This document shows, piece by piece, positions 7,189 to 15,711 of a stretch of DNA of 25,908 nt; position 1 is the first letter of the stretch, and each line of letters opens with the position of its first letter. Location of the stretch: positions 1-25,908 of the forward strand of contig JAQSXU010000105.1 of the NCBI GenBank assembly GCA_029256485.1, read 5' to 3'. Made by a program: the position numbers and the translations under genes. The notes under the pieces were generated by a model. That model saw only the letters and a list, made by a program, of their open reading frames with translations, searched no databases and was not told the DNA's origin. This DNA comes from Clostridiaceae bacterium. GTDB lineage: Bacteria; Bacillota_A; Clostridia; Clostridiales; Clostridiaceae.

Positions 7189-7932
7189 ATGATTAATATT
7201 AAAGATTTGCATAAGAGTTTTGGAAAAAATGAAATTTTAAAGGGTATAAATTTAAGCATCCATAAAGGTGAAACAGTGGTAATAATAGGTCCATCAGGTT
7301 CAGGAAAGACCACATTGCTTCGATGTATAAACTTACTGGAAACACCTGAAACAGGTATAATTTCTATTGGAAATACTGAAATACAATTTGGTGAGAATAA
7401 AAAAATTGACCAAAGCCATATATTAGCACTGCGTAAGCAGACTGGAATGGTATTTCAGGGATTTTATCTGTTTCCGCATTTAACAGTTGTGGAGAATGTA
7501 ATGGAAGGCCAGATAACAGTATTAAAGAGATCTAAAAGTGAAGCACGGGATAAAGCACTTAAACTTTTAGAAAAGGTTGGCTTGATAGAGAAAAAGAATG
7601 AGTACCCTTATGAGCTTTCTGGAGGACAGCAGCAAAGAGTTGCCATAGCAAGAGCCATGGCTATGGAACCATCCGTACTGCTCTTTGATGAACCTACATC
7701 TGCCCTTGATCCCGAGCTTGCTTCTGAAGTGCTTAAAGTAATGAAGGAACTTGCTGAAGAAGGAATGACCATGGTGGTGGTAACCCATAAAATGAGCTTT
7801 GCCAGGGATGTGGCACATAAGGTAATATTTATGGAACAGGGGTCAATAGTTGAAATGGGAACCCCTGAGCATATATTTAAAAACACCGAAAATGAGAGAT
7901 TAAAACAGTTTCTAAATATGATTGATGACTAA
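7189..7932 (+). CDS. Amino-acid (cystine) ABC transporter ATP-binding protein
   Basis: A 247-aa polar amino-acid type ABC ATPase. It has Walker [10 protein letters not shown], a Q-loop in [19 protein letters not shown], the signature LSGGQQQR, Walker [15 protein letters not shown], and the switch His in [10 protein letters not shown]. Length and C-terminal [14 protein letters not shown] are standard for the TcyC/GlnQ group. ATG 7189 is preferred over TTG 7186, with GGAGGT (7177-7182) upstream. It is the last gene of the T-box operon and is followed by a bidirectional terminator. Confidence 0.94.
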   Translation: MINIKDLHKSFGKNEILKGINLSIHKGETVVIIGPSGSGKTTLLRCINLLETPETGIISIGNTEIQFGENKKIDQSHILALRKQTGMVFQGFYLFPHLTVVENVMEGQITVLKRSKSEARDKALKLLEKVGLIEKKNEYPYELSGGQQQRVAIARAMAMEPSVLLFDEPTSALDPELASEVLKVMKELAEEGMTMVVVTHKMSFARDVAHKVIFMEQGSIVEMGTPEHIFKNTENERLKQFLNMIDD

Positions 7933-7963
7933 TAGATATAAAGCTGATTCATAAAAATAATAA

Positions 7964-8006
7964 AAAAGCAGTTAGGGACTTCACAATACTCCTAACTGCT
8001 TTTATG
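7964..8006. terminator. Bidirectional terminator between the ABC operon and the Cys-rich gene
   Basis: AAAAGCAGTTAGG (7964-7976) pairs with CCTAACTGCTTTT (7991-8003) around a 14-base loop. T-rich tracts lie on both outer sides, so it can serve the plus-strand importer operon and the minus-strand gene ending at 8009. Confidence 0.85.
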
Positions 8007-8008
8007 TA

Positions 8009-8359
8009 CTATTTCATGTTAACCATGTTTCTGCATTCATTAGCACAATTACGGCATTCATCAGCACACTTTTGACAGTGCTCATCTTTAAACATACCGC
8101 ATTCTTTTGCACATGCATCACAAACTGTAGCACACATATTGCAATGTTCTTTAGCGAACTGTCCATTCATGGACATAAATCCTGATGACATTTCACACAT
8201 TTTTGCACACTCAATAAGCATTTTTACACAACTTCTTCTTGCATTTAAATCAGGTTCATTAATACATGCCTCAAAACATTCATAGCATGCTTGTGCACAT
8301 TTATTACATTCATCAATGCATCTTTGATATACATTTATTGTAATAGTTGCTACTCCCAT
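8009..8359 (-). CDS. Cys-rich four-helix bundle metal-binding protein (DUF326/Csp-like)
   Basis: A 116-aa protein with 19 cysteines, arranged mostly as CxxC and CxxxC on predicted amphipathic helices: CIDECNKCAQACYECFEAC near the N-terminus and EHCQKCADECRNCANEC near the C-terminus. This is the pattern of the DUF326 / copper storage protein (Csp) group, in which the Cys side chains line a four-helix bundle and bind Cu(I). No signal peptide is visible, so it would be a cytosolic store. The start is ATG 8359 with GGAG upstream at good spacing; a GTG nine bases further upstream overlaps that site. It is monocistronic on the minus strand. Copper is inferred from the family. Confidence 0.85.
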   Translation of the reverse strand: MGVATITINVYQRCIDECNKCAQACYECFEACINEPDLNARRSCVKMLIECAKMCEMSSGFMSMNGQFAKEHCNMCATVCDACAKECGMFKDEHCQKCADECRNCANECRNMVNMK

Positions 8360-8584
8360 TTCAAACACTCCTTTTTCTATGCTTTTTTAAAACATAGATA
8401 TTATGTGTAAAAGAAAATGTTTTTATACCAGTCTAATTGTTTTTTAATGTGCCGCAATCCACTAATTTATTATACTTTAACTTTTGTGGTACTACTTAAA
8501 AAATGGAAAATGATTTAACATTACTTATTATAAAGTAGTATTTTATTATTCATAAGCATAATAAATAGTGAGGTGGAAATAATC

Positions 8585-9013
8585 ATGATTATTGAGAAAC
8601 TTAGGTTAGAAGATATTGAAGAATTATTAAATTTATATAAGGAACTTGTTCCAAATGAAAACTCCCTAAATAAATCAATTGAGACCTATAAGAAAATGTT
8701 AGAAGATGATAAATATCTGCTTTTAGCAGCTAAGGAAAATAATAAAATAGTAGGTTCAGCTCTTGCTGTATGCTGCTTATTTTTAGCATTTGATCAGGGA
8801 AGTTTTTTGGTTATTGAAGATGTAATTGTAAAAGATGGACTAAGAGGCATAGGAATTGGTAAAAGGTTAATGGAAGCAATTGATGAATTCGCAGTAAAAA
8901 ATAATTGTGTATATTCTATTTTAGTATCATCAGACTATAGAAAAGATGCTCATAAGTTTTATGAAAGTGCAGGGTTTACAGAAGAAGTAAGAGGGTTCAG
9001 AAAAGGTTATTAA
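8585..9013 (+). CDS. GNAT-family N-acetyltransferase
   Basis: A 142-aa GNAT domain. The acetyl-CoA pyrophosphate loop is seen as GLRGIGIGKRLM (residues 85-96), preceded by the beta-4 strand VIEDVIVKD and followed by the C-terminal HKFYESAGF motif typical of the fold. The acceptor substrate is unknown. ATG 8585 is chosen because GAGGTGG (8570-8576) lies 8 bases upstream; a GTG at 8573 overlaps that site. It appears to be a single-gene unit; a weak hairpin (TATTGT/ACAATA) follows at about 9026-9043. Confidence 0.88.
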   Translation: MIIEKLRLEDIEELLNLYKELVPNENSLNKSIETYKKMLEDDKYLLLAAKENNKIVGSALAVCCLFLAFDQGSFLVIEDVIVKDGLRGIGIGKRLMEAIDEFAVKNNCVYSILVSSDYRKDAHKFYESAGFTEEVRGFRKGY

Positions 9014-9215
9014 TTTTAAAATTGTATTGTTCTTAAACAATAAATAGAAAATTATTAAAATTCTCTTAGATAATAAATCTCAATAAAAAATTTGTAAAAC
9101 AATATAAGAATTTGTATTAATTTTATTGTATTCCATTTGGAAATAAATGCTTATAATAAAGATATATATAATTTTACTTAATTATGTAATATATTGTTAA
9201 ATGGTGGGGTTTATT

Positions 9216-11171
9216 TTGAAATTTACATTGAAGAGAGCTGTTGAAAATCCATTCTTATGCAGCAGAAATAATATGATTATTGAAGTTAATGATAGTATTT
9301 TAAAGCTCAGCGGGTATTCTAAAAATGAATTATTAGGAAAATCTCTTACTGATATAAGCAGCATATTGAGAATTGATTCTCAGGTTAATCTTGAAAATAT
9401 AGATTATAAGTATAGTTGTTATATGTTTACAAAGGAATTAGAGCCAAGGGAGGTAACTATATGGTATAAGAGCTTGAAGGGTAAAAATGAAAAGGAATAT
9501 TTTATAAAAGAGAAGCCAAATTCAAGAATTGAAAATAGATTACCATATGCATCAGGACTTCTGAAAGATAATGAAATTGGAATGGCAATTTACAGCATTA
9601 CCAATGAGATTCTCATAAAAGCCAATAATAAATTCTTAGATTTTTTAGGTATACCAGATAGGAAAAGGGAGGATAATATAGGTAGAACTCCTAAAGAAAT
9701 ATTCAACGGGTATAATGAAAGTAATTTTCAATGGATTTTTAATGATGTTATTAAATTTGGCAAGCCATATTATTTAAAGAAAAATAAATATGAATACATT
9801 GAAAAGGGAGATACAAATTGGTGCATATCTCTTGTCCCAATATATTTATCAGGACAAGCAAAGTATGTAGTTTATACTGCATATGAAATAGCCAAAGAAT
9901 GTTTAAATTATAGCCATGATAAAATATTGGAGAGCAATGGTAACTTTATTAAGGAAGAAAATTTATTAATAAAAACTCAATTGGATTTTATAAAGAACAT
10001 GATAGAAAATCTTGAAGTGGGTTTCGTCAGATACTTTTATCCTGGACTTGAGATTATAGATATAAACAATAAAGCATACAGTGATTTAAAGATAATTAAT
10101 CCCAATGTGGGGACCATATCCTCCCTTATAGGGGGAAATATATTTAGCTTATTTAATTTTAATAATGATGAAAAAGCTAAATTTACCATGAACCTTCAAA
10201 ATATCATAAATAAAAAGGTTAATTCAAATTTTGATTATAAAAAAATTGTTGTTAAAGGTGAAGAAAGGTTAATAAAATTAATACATCAGCCTTTATTTGG
10301 GTTAAATAATAAAATTACTGAAATGGTTGATGTTGCAATAGATGTTACTGAGGAAGTAAAAGTAAAAAATCAAATGGAAAAAACTTTTAAAATTCAAGAG
10401 GAATTATTTGCAAATGTATCACATGAACTTAAAACTCCTTTAAATGTAATCTTCAGTACAGATCAATTGCTGGAATTATATTTAAAAAACGATTCACTTG
10501 AAGTCAATAGAGACAAGATTTCTAAAAGCATAAATGTGATTAAACAAAATTGCTACAGATTTGCAAAACTTATCAATAATATTGTAGATTTACATAAAAT
10601 AGAATCTGGATTTTATAAATTAAATCTATCCAATGAAAATATAGTTCAGGTTACTGAGGATATTGTACAGTCAGCTTCAATATATATTAAGAGAAAAGGG
10701 TTAAGTATTATTTTTGATACAAATACAGAAGAGAAAATTATTGCCTGCGATGCCGGAAACATAGAAAGAATTATTCTTAACCTTATTTCTAATGCAATTA
10801 AGTTTTCTAATCCAGGCGGCAGCATATTTGTAAATGTATTTGATAAAGGTGATACAGTTGAAATAACAGTAGAAGATACCGGTATAGGTATTGAAAAGAA
10901 GCATTTAAATAAAATTTTTGGTACATTTCAGCAGGTTGATAAATCATTTTCACGCAATACGGAAGGAAGCGGAATAGGGTTAGCTTTAGTAAAATCAATT
11001 GCTGAACTGCATGGCGGTAAAATAAGTGTTGACAGTGAAGTTGGTAAAGGAAGTATATTTAGAATTGATCTTCCAGGAAGAATTGTAGAAAACTCAAAAG
11101 TTATTGAGAATACTAACCCCATTGGCAGCAAAATTCAAAAGGTAAAGGTTGAATTTTCCGATATATACTGA
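9216..11171 (+). CDS. Orphan cytoplasmic PAS sensor histidine kinase
   Basis: A roughly 651-aa histidine kinase without membrane segments. The N-terminus holds PAS-like modules: residues about 10-60 (IIEVNDSILKLSGYSKNELLG), about 115-230, and about 255-385 ending in DVTEEV. The kinase core has the H-box FANVSHELKTPLNVI (His about 403), N-box NLISNAIKFSNPGG, G1 VEDTGIGI, F-box IFGTFQQ and G2 GSGIGLALVK. The start is uncertain: ATG 9201 has no ribosome binding site, whereas TTG 9216 has GGTGGGG (9203-9209) six bases upstream. No response regulator is adjacent; the free CheY-like protein at 2065 could be a partner, but that is speculation. The PAS ligands are not identifiable. Confidence 0.9.
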   Translation: MKFTLKRAVENPFLCSRNNMIIEVNDSILKLSGYSKNELLGKSLTDISSILRIDSQVNLENIDYKYSCYMFTKELEPREVTIWYKSLKGKNEKEYFIKEKPNSRIENRLPYASGLLKDNEIGMAIYSITNEILIKANNKFLDFLGIPDRKREDNIGRTPKEIFNGYNESNFQWIFNDVIKFGKPYYLKKNKYEYIEKGDTNWCISLVPIYLSGQAKYVVYTAYEIAKECLNYSHDKILESNGNFIKEENLLIKTQLDFIKNMIENLEVGFVRYFYPGLEIIDINNKAYSDLKIINPNVGTISSLIGGNIFSLFNFNNDEKAKFTMNLQNIINKKVNSNFDYKKIVVKGEERLIKLIHQPLFGLNNKITEMVDVAIDVTEEVKVKNQMEKTFKIQEELFANVSHELKTPLNVIFSTDQLLELYLKNDSLEVNRDKISKSINVIKQNCYRFAKLINNIVDLHKIESGFYKLNLSNENIVQVTEDIVQSASIYIKRKGLSIIFDTNTEEKIIACDAGNIERIILNLISNAIKFSNPGGSIFVNVFDKGDTVEITVEDTGIGIEKKHLNKIFGTFQQVDKSFSRNTEGSGIGLALVKSIAELHGGKISVDSEVGKGSIFRIDLPGRIVENSKVIENTNPIGSKIQKVKVEFSDIY

Positions 11172-11259
11172 ATATAAATTTATTCCAAATGGGAGGAATT
11201 ATGATATAAAAATTTCTTTAACTTATTAAGCTGCCACTGGCGTTCAGCAGTTCATATAT

Positions 11260-11940
11260 TTACTTTTCAAGTATATCCTTCAGCTGAAACAAATTAGAAA
11301 TCTCATAGGTTGGTTTTATTGCTGTTTTATTTACAATTTTATTAGAATTAAACCAGCAGGTGTCTACACCTAAATTTATTCCGCCCTGAATGTCAGAGGT
11401 TAAGCTGTCGCCTACTACTAATACCTGGCTTTTATCAGTGTTATTTAAAGCATATTGGAAAATTTTAGGATTAGGTTTTGACACTTCAACTTCTTCAGAT
11501 ACTACAACTGTATTAAAATATTTTCCTATAACAGATTTTCTTATCCTTTTGTCCTGAACATCTTTAAGGCCATTGGTAACTATGGAAAGTGTATAATTCT
11601 TATTAAGATCTTCTATAAGTTTTATGCTATCATCAAATAAAAATGATGCATTAGATAAATGCTTCATATATGATTTAGCAAATTCTGTCTCATCAAATTT
11701 CATGTTTAACTTGTCCGATAATCTCTTAAATCTTTCAGTTTTTAATTTTTTTTGAGTAATAAGCCCCTTCTCAAACTCTTTCCATATAACAGTATTTATA
11801 TCCTGATATATTTTTAAATGATATTCTTCATCATATTCTATGTTAAATTCAACTATAGTCTTTTCAAAAGCATATCTTTCAGATTTTTTAAAATCAAATA
11901 AGGTTTCGTCTGCATCAAATATAATATTCTTATATCTCAT
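11260..11940 (-). CDS. HAD-superfamily noncanonical pyrimidine nucleotidase (YjjG/YfnB type)
   Basis: A 226-aa HAD phosphatase. Motif I is FDADETLFD (nucleophile D9, acid D11), followed by the helical cap; motif II is SIVTNG, motif III the Lys in KPNPKIFQ, motif IV VGDSLTSDIQGG. The DADETLFDF start and the cap match the YjjG family, which hydrolyses 5'-nucleotides and limits misincorporation of odd pyrimidines. AGGAG lies just upstream of ATG 11940. It is divergent from the Crp/Fnr-type regulator at 12060; the 119-base gap contains a palindrome that might affect both. Confidence 0.88.
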   Translation of the reverse strand: MRYKNIIFDADETLFDFKKSERYAFEKTIVEFNIEYDEEYHLKIYQDINTVIWKEFEKGLITQKKLKTERFKRLSDKLNMKFDETEFAKSYMKHLSNASFLFDDSIKLIEDLNKNYTLSIVTNGLKDVQDKRIRKSVIGKYFNTVVVSEEVEVSKPNPKIFQYALNNTDKSQVLVVGDSLTSDIQGGINLGVDTCWFNSNKIVNKTAIKPTYEISNLFQLKDILEK

Positions 11941-12029
11941 AATAATTCTCCTATATAGTTAATTTTTTCACTAAAAATGGGTTACTTTACATTGCTGTAT
12001 ATATAAATTACAATATTTATATATATATT

Positions 12030-12049
12030 AATATGACTTATGTCATATT
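12030..12049. promoter_or_regulatory. Palindrome, candidate autoregulatory operator of the Crp/Fnr-type gene
   Basis: AATATGAC (12030-12037) and GTCATATT (12042-12049) form a perfect inverted repeat around TTAT. The half-site plus 4-base spacer layout resembles FNR-type sites (TTGAT-N4-ATCAA). It ends 10 bases before the ATG at 12060 and touches the ribosome binding site, a position suited to autorepression. Confidence 0.5.
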
Positions 12050-12059
12050 GGGAGGACTT

Positions 12060-12749
12060 ATGAAAAGAATTTCTAATCATAAACTTTTGAATGATTATAT
12101 TAGTAAGTATAATATAGAAAACATATTTGATAAAGACATTTTAAAATATGCACAGCTTCATTTTTATGAAAAAGATGAATATATATTGGAAGCAGAGTCT
12201 GATCTTGAATATTATTATCTGCTTGTAGATGGAAAAATTAAGGTGTCCTATCCCTTTGAAAATGGTAAATCAATGCTTTTAAAATTTTATAGTGATTTTA
12301 TTTCAGTTGGGGATCTGGAGCTGTTAAAAAATATTCCTATACTCTGCGACGTTGATGCTGTAAAAGATACTTATTTAATTGCTGTGCCTTCAGATATACT
12401 TAGAAAAAAATATTTTGATAATCCAAAGTTCTTACATCATTTAGTAGATTCATTAAGCGATAAACTATATTCCACCATTAATAACACATCATACAATTTT
12501 GTATACCCACTTATAAACAGATTAGCCAGCTACTTAGTTGAATATATGACGGACAAAAACTATGTGCATTTGAATTCATCATTTAAAGACATTGCTCAAT
12601 TCTTAGGAACAACCTACAGGCACCTGAGCAGAACATTTAAAGAGTTAGAATCAAATTCTATTATTGAATGTGATGATAAAATAATTTATATATTAGATGA
12701 GGATAAACTTAGGGAATTATCTAAAAACGTGTACCTTAAATTACTGTGA
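12060..12749 (+). CDS. Crp/Fnr-family transcriptional regulator (YeiL-like)
   Basis: A 229-aa regulator. The N-terminal cyclic-nucleotide-type effector domain covers residues about 30-120 (FYEKDEYILEAESDLEYYYLLVDGKIKVSY); the dimer helix follows, then a winged HTH with SFKDIAQFLGTTYRHLSRTFKELE (about 170-195). The HTH is of the Crp type that lacks the arginines of E. coli CRP. Only two cysteines are present and they are not clustered, so an FNR-type 4Fe-4S sensor is unlikely. GGGAGG lies just upstream of ATG 12060. It is divergent from the HAD nucleotidase. The effector is unknown. Confidence 0.88.
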   Translation: MKRISNHKLLNDYISKYNIENIFDKDILKYAQLHFYEKDEYILEAESDLEYYYLLVDGKIKVSYPFENGKSMLLKFYSDFISVGDLELLKNIPILCDVDAVKDTYLIAVPSDILRKKYFDNPKFLHHLVDSLSDKLYSTINNTSYNFVYPLINRLASYLVEYMTDKNYVHLNSSFKDIAQFLGTTYRHLSRTFKELESNSIIECDDKIIYILDEDKLRELSKNVYLKLL

Positions 12750-12803
12750 TGTTTTAATCTAAATAAAAATGTATATTAAAATAATATAAGGTGGTTTTAA
12801 AAA

Positions 12804-13364
12804 ATGAAACTTGTTATAATAATTGGACCTCATGCAGTTGGAAAAATGACTGTAGGGCAGGAACTAGCAAAATTAACTGGACTAAAATTATTTCACAATC
12901 ATATGACAATAGATGTTGTTTCTAATTTATTTGAAAATTCCCCAGAGGAAAGGGTCAGGCTAACTAATTTATTTAGAAAGGAAATTTTCGAATCATATTC
13001 AAAAAGTAATGAGTATGGAATGATTTTTACATACATGTGGGCATTTGATTCTCAACAGGACTGGGACTATATTAACTATGTTGAAAATTTGTTTGCTTCC
13101 AGGGGCGCACAGGTATATTTTGTTGAGCTTGAGGCAGACTATGATATTAGAATTGAACGAAATAAAACTGAAAACAGGCTTTTAAATAAATCAACAAAAA
13201 GAGATATAAAACATTCGGAAGATATGTTTAGAAAACTGGAAGCAAAATATCGACTTAATTCATTGGAAGGTGAAATATATAAAAAAAATTATATAAAAAT
13301 CAATAATTCAAATCTTTCTCCAGATATTGCAGCACAGATGATAAAAAACAAATTTGGACTATAA
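12804..13364 (+). CDS. P-loop NTPase, shikimate/adenylate kinase-like
   Basis: A 186-aa protein with an N-terminal P-loop (GPHAVGKMT, residues 8-16, with K14 and T16). Next comes LFHNHMTIDVV, a substrate-side segment of kinase-like AAA_18/AAA_33 proteins, and a Lys/Arg-rich lid region (RIERNKTENRLLNKSTKRD). Proteins of this type are annotated as AAA-family ATPase or shikimate kinase-like; the phosphate acceptor is unknown. AAGGTGG precedes ATG 12804. It is followed 51 bases later by a membrane protein gene. Confidence 0.8.
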   Translation: MKLVIIIGPHAVGKMTVGQELAKLTGLKLFHNHMTIDVVSNLFENSPEERVRLTNLFRKEIFESYSKSNEYGMIFTYMWAFDSQQDWDYINYVENLFASRGAQVYFVELEADYDIRIERNKTENRLLNKSTKRDIKHSEDMFRKLEAKYRLNSLEGEIYKKNYIKINNSNLSPDIAAQMIKNKFGL

Positions 13365-13415
13365 ATAAAAACAGTTGCACCTACCTAAGTACATTGGGAA
13401 AAAGGAAGAATTTAA

Positions 13416-14207
13416 ATGAAAACATTAAGGATAGCAGCACTTAGTATTCTTTATTTTATTGGAACTATTATATTAGCAGTAGTTATTGCACTTGCAGCAC
13501 TTTTTACCTACTTTCATTTGCAGATTTTTTTATTTGCAAGAGGAGATTATTTGCTGTTTGTATCCAGTGAGCTAAATATGATACCTGTAATTATGATTAT
13601 GGTTTTAATTATATATGCTCTTTTTTCAATAAAAGAAAGATATTTAAAAAAGAATGAGAAGCATATAGGGATAACAATAGAGGAAGAGAATCCTGTAGAT
13701 ATTGAAACACTAAGTAAGCTGGAGAGATTTCTCTTTAAACTATTAAACAAGCTTATTGCACTTGATGAGGAGATTGCAAAGATATTTAGGATGATAAAAA
13801 TTTGCTATATACCAGTTTTACTAGCAGCTGTATATTGTGGAATGACTAGTTATGCAATTCTGTACAAAGAAAGCATTAGGTTAGGCTCTCCTATTGCTCC
13901 TTTAGGGGTTAATTATAAAAATAGTGATATAAAAATGGTTAATGTTGGGGTTGCAAAAGCTTATAAAAACTCTTATTCGCCATATTACCAAGTTGTCTTT
14001 AATGATGGCAGGTATGTCAATCTTTTTGGAGGCAGCATGCATGAGGACAAAGACATAGGTTTTGAATATATATTAATTGACCTGGATAAAAATCTAAGAG
14101 CTCAAGGTGTTATAAAAAATGTGGATAAAGAAAACTTTGAAGAATATTCTAAAGGATTAGATAAGGGTTTTGTAAGCAGGGTAGAGAAACTGTTTGATAA
14201 TAAATAA
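13416..14207 (+). CDS. Membrane protein of unknown function
   Basis: A 263-aa protein. Two N-terminal hydrophobic segments (residues about 7-32 and 47-70), a charged cytoplasmic-looking region with EEENPVDIETLSKLERF, a third segment (about 129-150, CYIPVLLAAVYCGMTSYAIL), and a C-terminal soluble domain of about 110 residues (YQVVFNDGRYVNLFGGS). The soluble part contains no motif that I recognise. The ribosome binding site is weak (GGAAGAA before ATG 13416). It might be co-transcribed with the P-loop gene upstream. Confidence 0.75.
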   Translation: MKTLRIAALSILYFIGTIILAVVIALAALFTYFHLQIFLFARGDYLLFVSSELNMIPVIMIMVLIIYALFSIKERYLKKNEKHIGITIEEENPVDIETLSKLERFLFKLLNKLIALDEEIAKIFRMIKICYIPVLLAAVYCGMTSYAILYKESIRLGSPIAPLGVNYKNSDIKMVNVGVAKAYKNSYSPYYQVVFNDGRYVNLFGGSMHEDKDIGFEYILIDLDKNLRAQGVIKNVDKENFEEYSKGLDKGFVSRVEKLFDNK

Positions 14208-14230
14208 AATATAAATTTTACTAGTAAAAC

Positions 14231-14259
14231 TTGACAATACTTTGATATCAAAGTATAAT
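14231..14259 (+). promoter_or_regulatory. Perfect consensus sigma-A promoter of marR
   Basis: TTGACA (14231-14236), a 17-base spacer and TATAAT (14254-14259) are exact consensus elements at optimal spacing. The transcription start is expected about 7 bases after the -10, at or next to the A of the ATG at 14266, implying a leaderless message. Confidence 0.85.
14237..14256. promoter_or_regulatory. 20-bp palindromic operator inside the marR promoter
   Basis: The sequence centred on TTTGATATCAAA is a perfect 20-bp palindrome (14237-14256). It fills the promoter spacer and enters the -10 box. A bound MarR dimer would exclude RNA polymerase. The core recurs at 14725-14736. Confidence 0.8.
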
Positions 14260-14265
14260 TATGTC

Positions 14266-14688
14266 ATGAGAACAGATGATACAATAAGTTTAATCAGTAA
14301 AATTAAAGAGAAGGCTGACAGGTTTATAGTGAAAGAGCTGGAGAAACTAGGCCTTCAGAATATTGCACCTTCCCATGGAGACATTTTATCTGCATTATTC
14401 AAACATCATGAAGCAACAATGACGGAAATAGCAAATGCTATCCATAAGGACAGGTCTACTGTCACAGCTTTAGTAAATAAATTAACCGCATTGGGCTATG
14501 TTGCAAGCAGAAAAGATCCCCGGGATAACAGGTCAAGCATTATATATTTAACCGAAAAAGGAGAGAGCTTAGAACCAGGTTTTAGAGAAATATCAGAGAA
14601 ACTTTATATGCTTGAATATGGCGAAATTTCAGATGAGAAAAAAGAAATGTTTAGAGATCTACTGCAGAGAATTTATGACAACTTTTAA
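14266..14688 (+). CDS. MarR-family transcriptional regulator
   Basis: A 140-aa MarR protein. The winged HTH is clear: TMTEIANAIHKDRSTVTALVNKLTALGYVASRKDPRDNRSS, with the wing carrying the conserved DPRDNR. N- and C-terminal helices form the dimer interface. The start is ATG 14266 (MRTDDTISL); no Shine-Dalgarno is present and the consensus promoter places +1 at this codon, so leaderless initiation is likely. A TTG at 14242 lies inside the promoter spacer and cannot be transcribed from it. Two copies of the operator core, here and before the next gene, indicate autorepression and control of the alpha/beta hydrolase. The ligand is unknown. Confidence 0.9.
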   Translation: MRTDDTISLISKIKEKADRFIVKELEKLGLQNIAPSHGDILSALFKHHEATMTEIANAIHKDRSTVTALVNKLTALGYVASRKDPRDNRSSIIYLTEKGESLEPGFREISEKLYMLEYGEISDEKKEMFRDLLQRIYDNF

Positions 14689-14724
14689 TTTTATATTTGA
14701 AGTTGTTTATTTTTAAATAAATAC

Positions 14725-14736
14725 TTTGATATCAAA
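14725..14736. promoter_or_regulatory. Second copy of the MarR operator core
   Basis: TTTGATATCAAA recurs here; 17 bases (AATACTTTGATATCAAA) are identical to the marR promoter copy. It lies 5 bases before a TATAAT at 14742-14747, the likely -10 of the hydrolase gene, so binding would repress that promoter. Confidence 0.7.
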
Positions 14737-14779
14737 TTAATTATAATAAATTTTTATATAAGAAAATGGAGGAAAGAAA

Positions 14780-15598
14780 ATGAAATGTAATTTAGGCAAA
14801 ATAGAAGTTAATTATGAGGTATATGGATCTGGAAAGCCAGTTATTATGCTCCATGGTTCTCCCGTAGACCATAGATTAATGAAAGGATGTATGGAGCCTG
14901 TATTTAATAATCTGGATGGATATAAAAGAATATATTTTGATTTACCTGGAATGGGAAAAACTAAAGGAGAAAAGTGGATTACAAATTTAGATATGATGCT
15001 GGATGTTGTAATTGATTTTATAAATAAAGTTATTCCCAATGAAAACTTCTTACTTGCAGGTGAATCCTATGGGGGATTCTTAGCCAGAGGAGTATTATAT
15101 AAAATGGCAGCCAGGGTGGATGGTTTATTGCTAATATGCCCGGCTCTTATTTTAAATCACCATAAGCGTAATGTTTCACCACTAACTGTTTTAAAGAGAG
15201 ATGAAAAATTATTATCACAAATTAGCCCTGAAGACGCTGAGAGCTTTAGTTCAATACAAGTAGTACAAAATAAAAGAAACTGGGAGAGATTTAGAGATGA
15301 AATTCTTCCAAGTTTAAAAATAGCAGATATTGAATTTGTAGAAAAACTTGATGAAAGCGGCTATGACTTTTCTTTTGATGTAAATAATATGGAGAAAAAG
15401 TTTGATAAACCAACTCTAATATTATTGGGACGTCAGGATTCAAGTGTAGGATATAAAGATGCTTGGGGTGTATTGGATAGTTATCCGAGAGCAACTTTTG
15501 CTGTGCTGGATAGAGCAGGACATAATTTACAAATAGAACAGGAAGAACTGTTTAATTCATTAGTCAGTGAATGGCTTACAAGGGTTAATGAGCAATAG
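14780..15598 (+). CDS. Alpha/beta hydrolase
   Basis: A 272-aa alpha/beta hydrolase. The oxyanion region is MLHGSPVDH (23-31), the nucleophile S96 in GESYGGF, the acid D220 in LLGRQDSSVG and the base H248 in DRAGHNLQIEQ. The overall layout resembles proline iminopeptidase-like and haloalkane dehalogenase-like hydrolases, but the substrate cannot be read from the sequence. GGAGG precedes ATG 14780. It follows marR, with its own TATAAT and a copy of the MarR operator upstream, so it is probably the main regulated target. Confidence 0.87.
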   Translation: MKCNLGKIEVNYEVYGSGKPVIMLHGSPVDHRLMKGCMEPVFNNLDGYKRIYFDLPGMGKTKGEKWITNLDMMLDVVIDFINKVIPNENFLLAGESYGGFLARGVLYKMAARVDGLLLICPALILNHHKRNVSPLTVLKRDEKLLSQISPEDAESFSSIQVVQNKRNWERFRDEILPSLKIADIEFVEKLDESGYDFSFDVNNMEKKFDKPTLILLGRQDSSVGYKDAWGVLDSYPRATFAVLDRAGHNLQIEQEELFNSLVSEWLTRVNEQ

Positions 15599-15647
15599 CA
15601 TTTACCAAGTACTATAGCTTTTCATTGAAATTATTGCTATAATTAAC

Positions 15648-15696
15648 ATTAATATACAATATGATTTAATAATCTATTGTATATTAATTTATTTTT
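15648..15696 (+). terminator. Terminator after the alpha/beta hydrolase
   Basis: ATTAATATACAATA (15648-15661) pairs perfectly with TATTGTATATTAAT (15675-15688) around a 13-base loop, followed by TTATTTTTT. The stem is AT-only, so strength is uncertain. Confidence 0.55.
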
Positions 15697-15711
15697 TGGG
15701 AGGTAACAATA

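Noticed and set aside
11230..11248. Hairpin GCTG...CAGC between the histidine kinase and the HAD gene
   Set aside because: Only a 4-bp stem with a long loop and no T-run, too weak to call a terminator.
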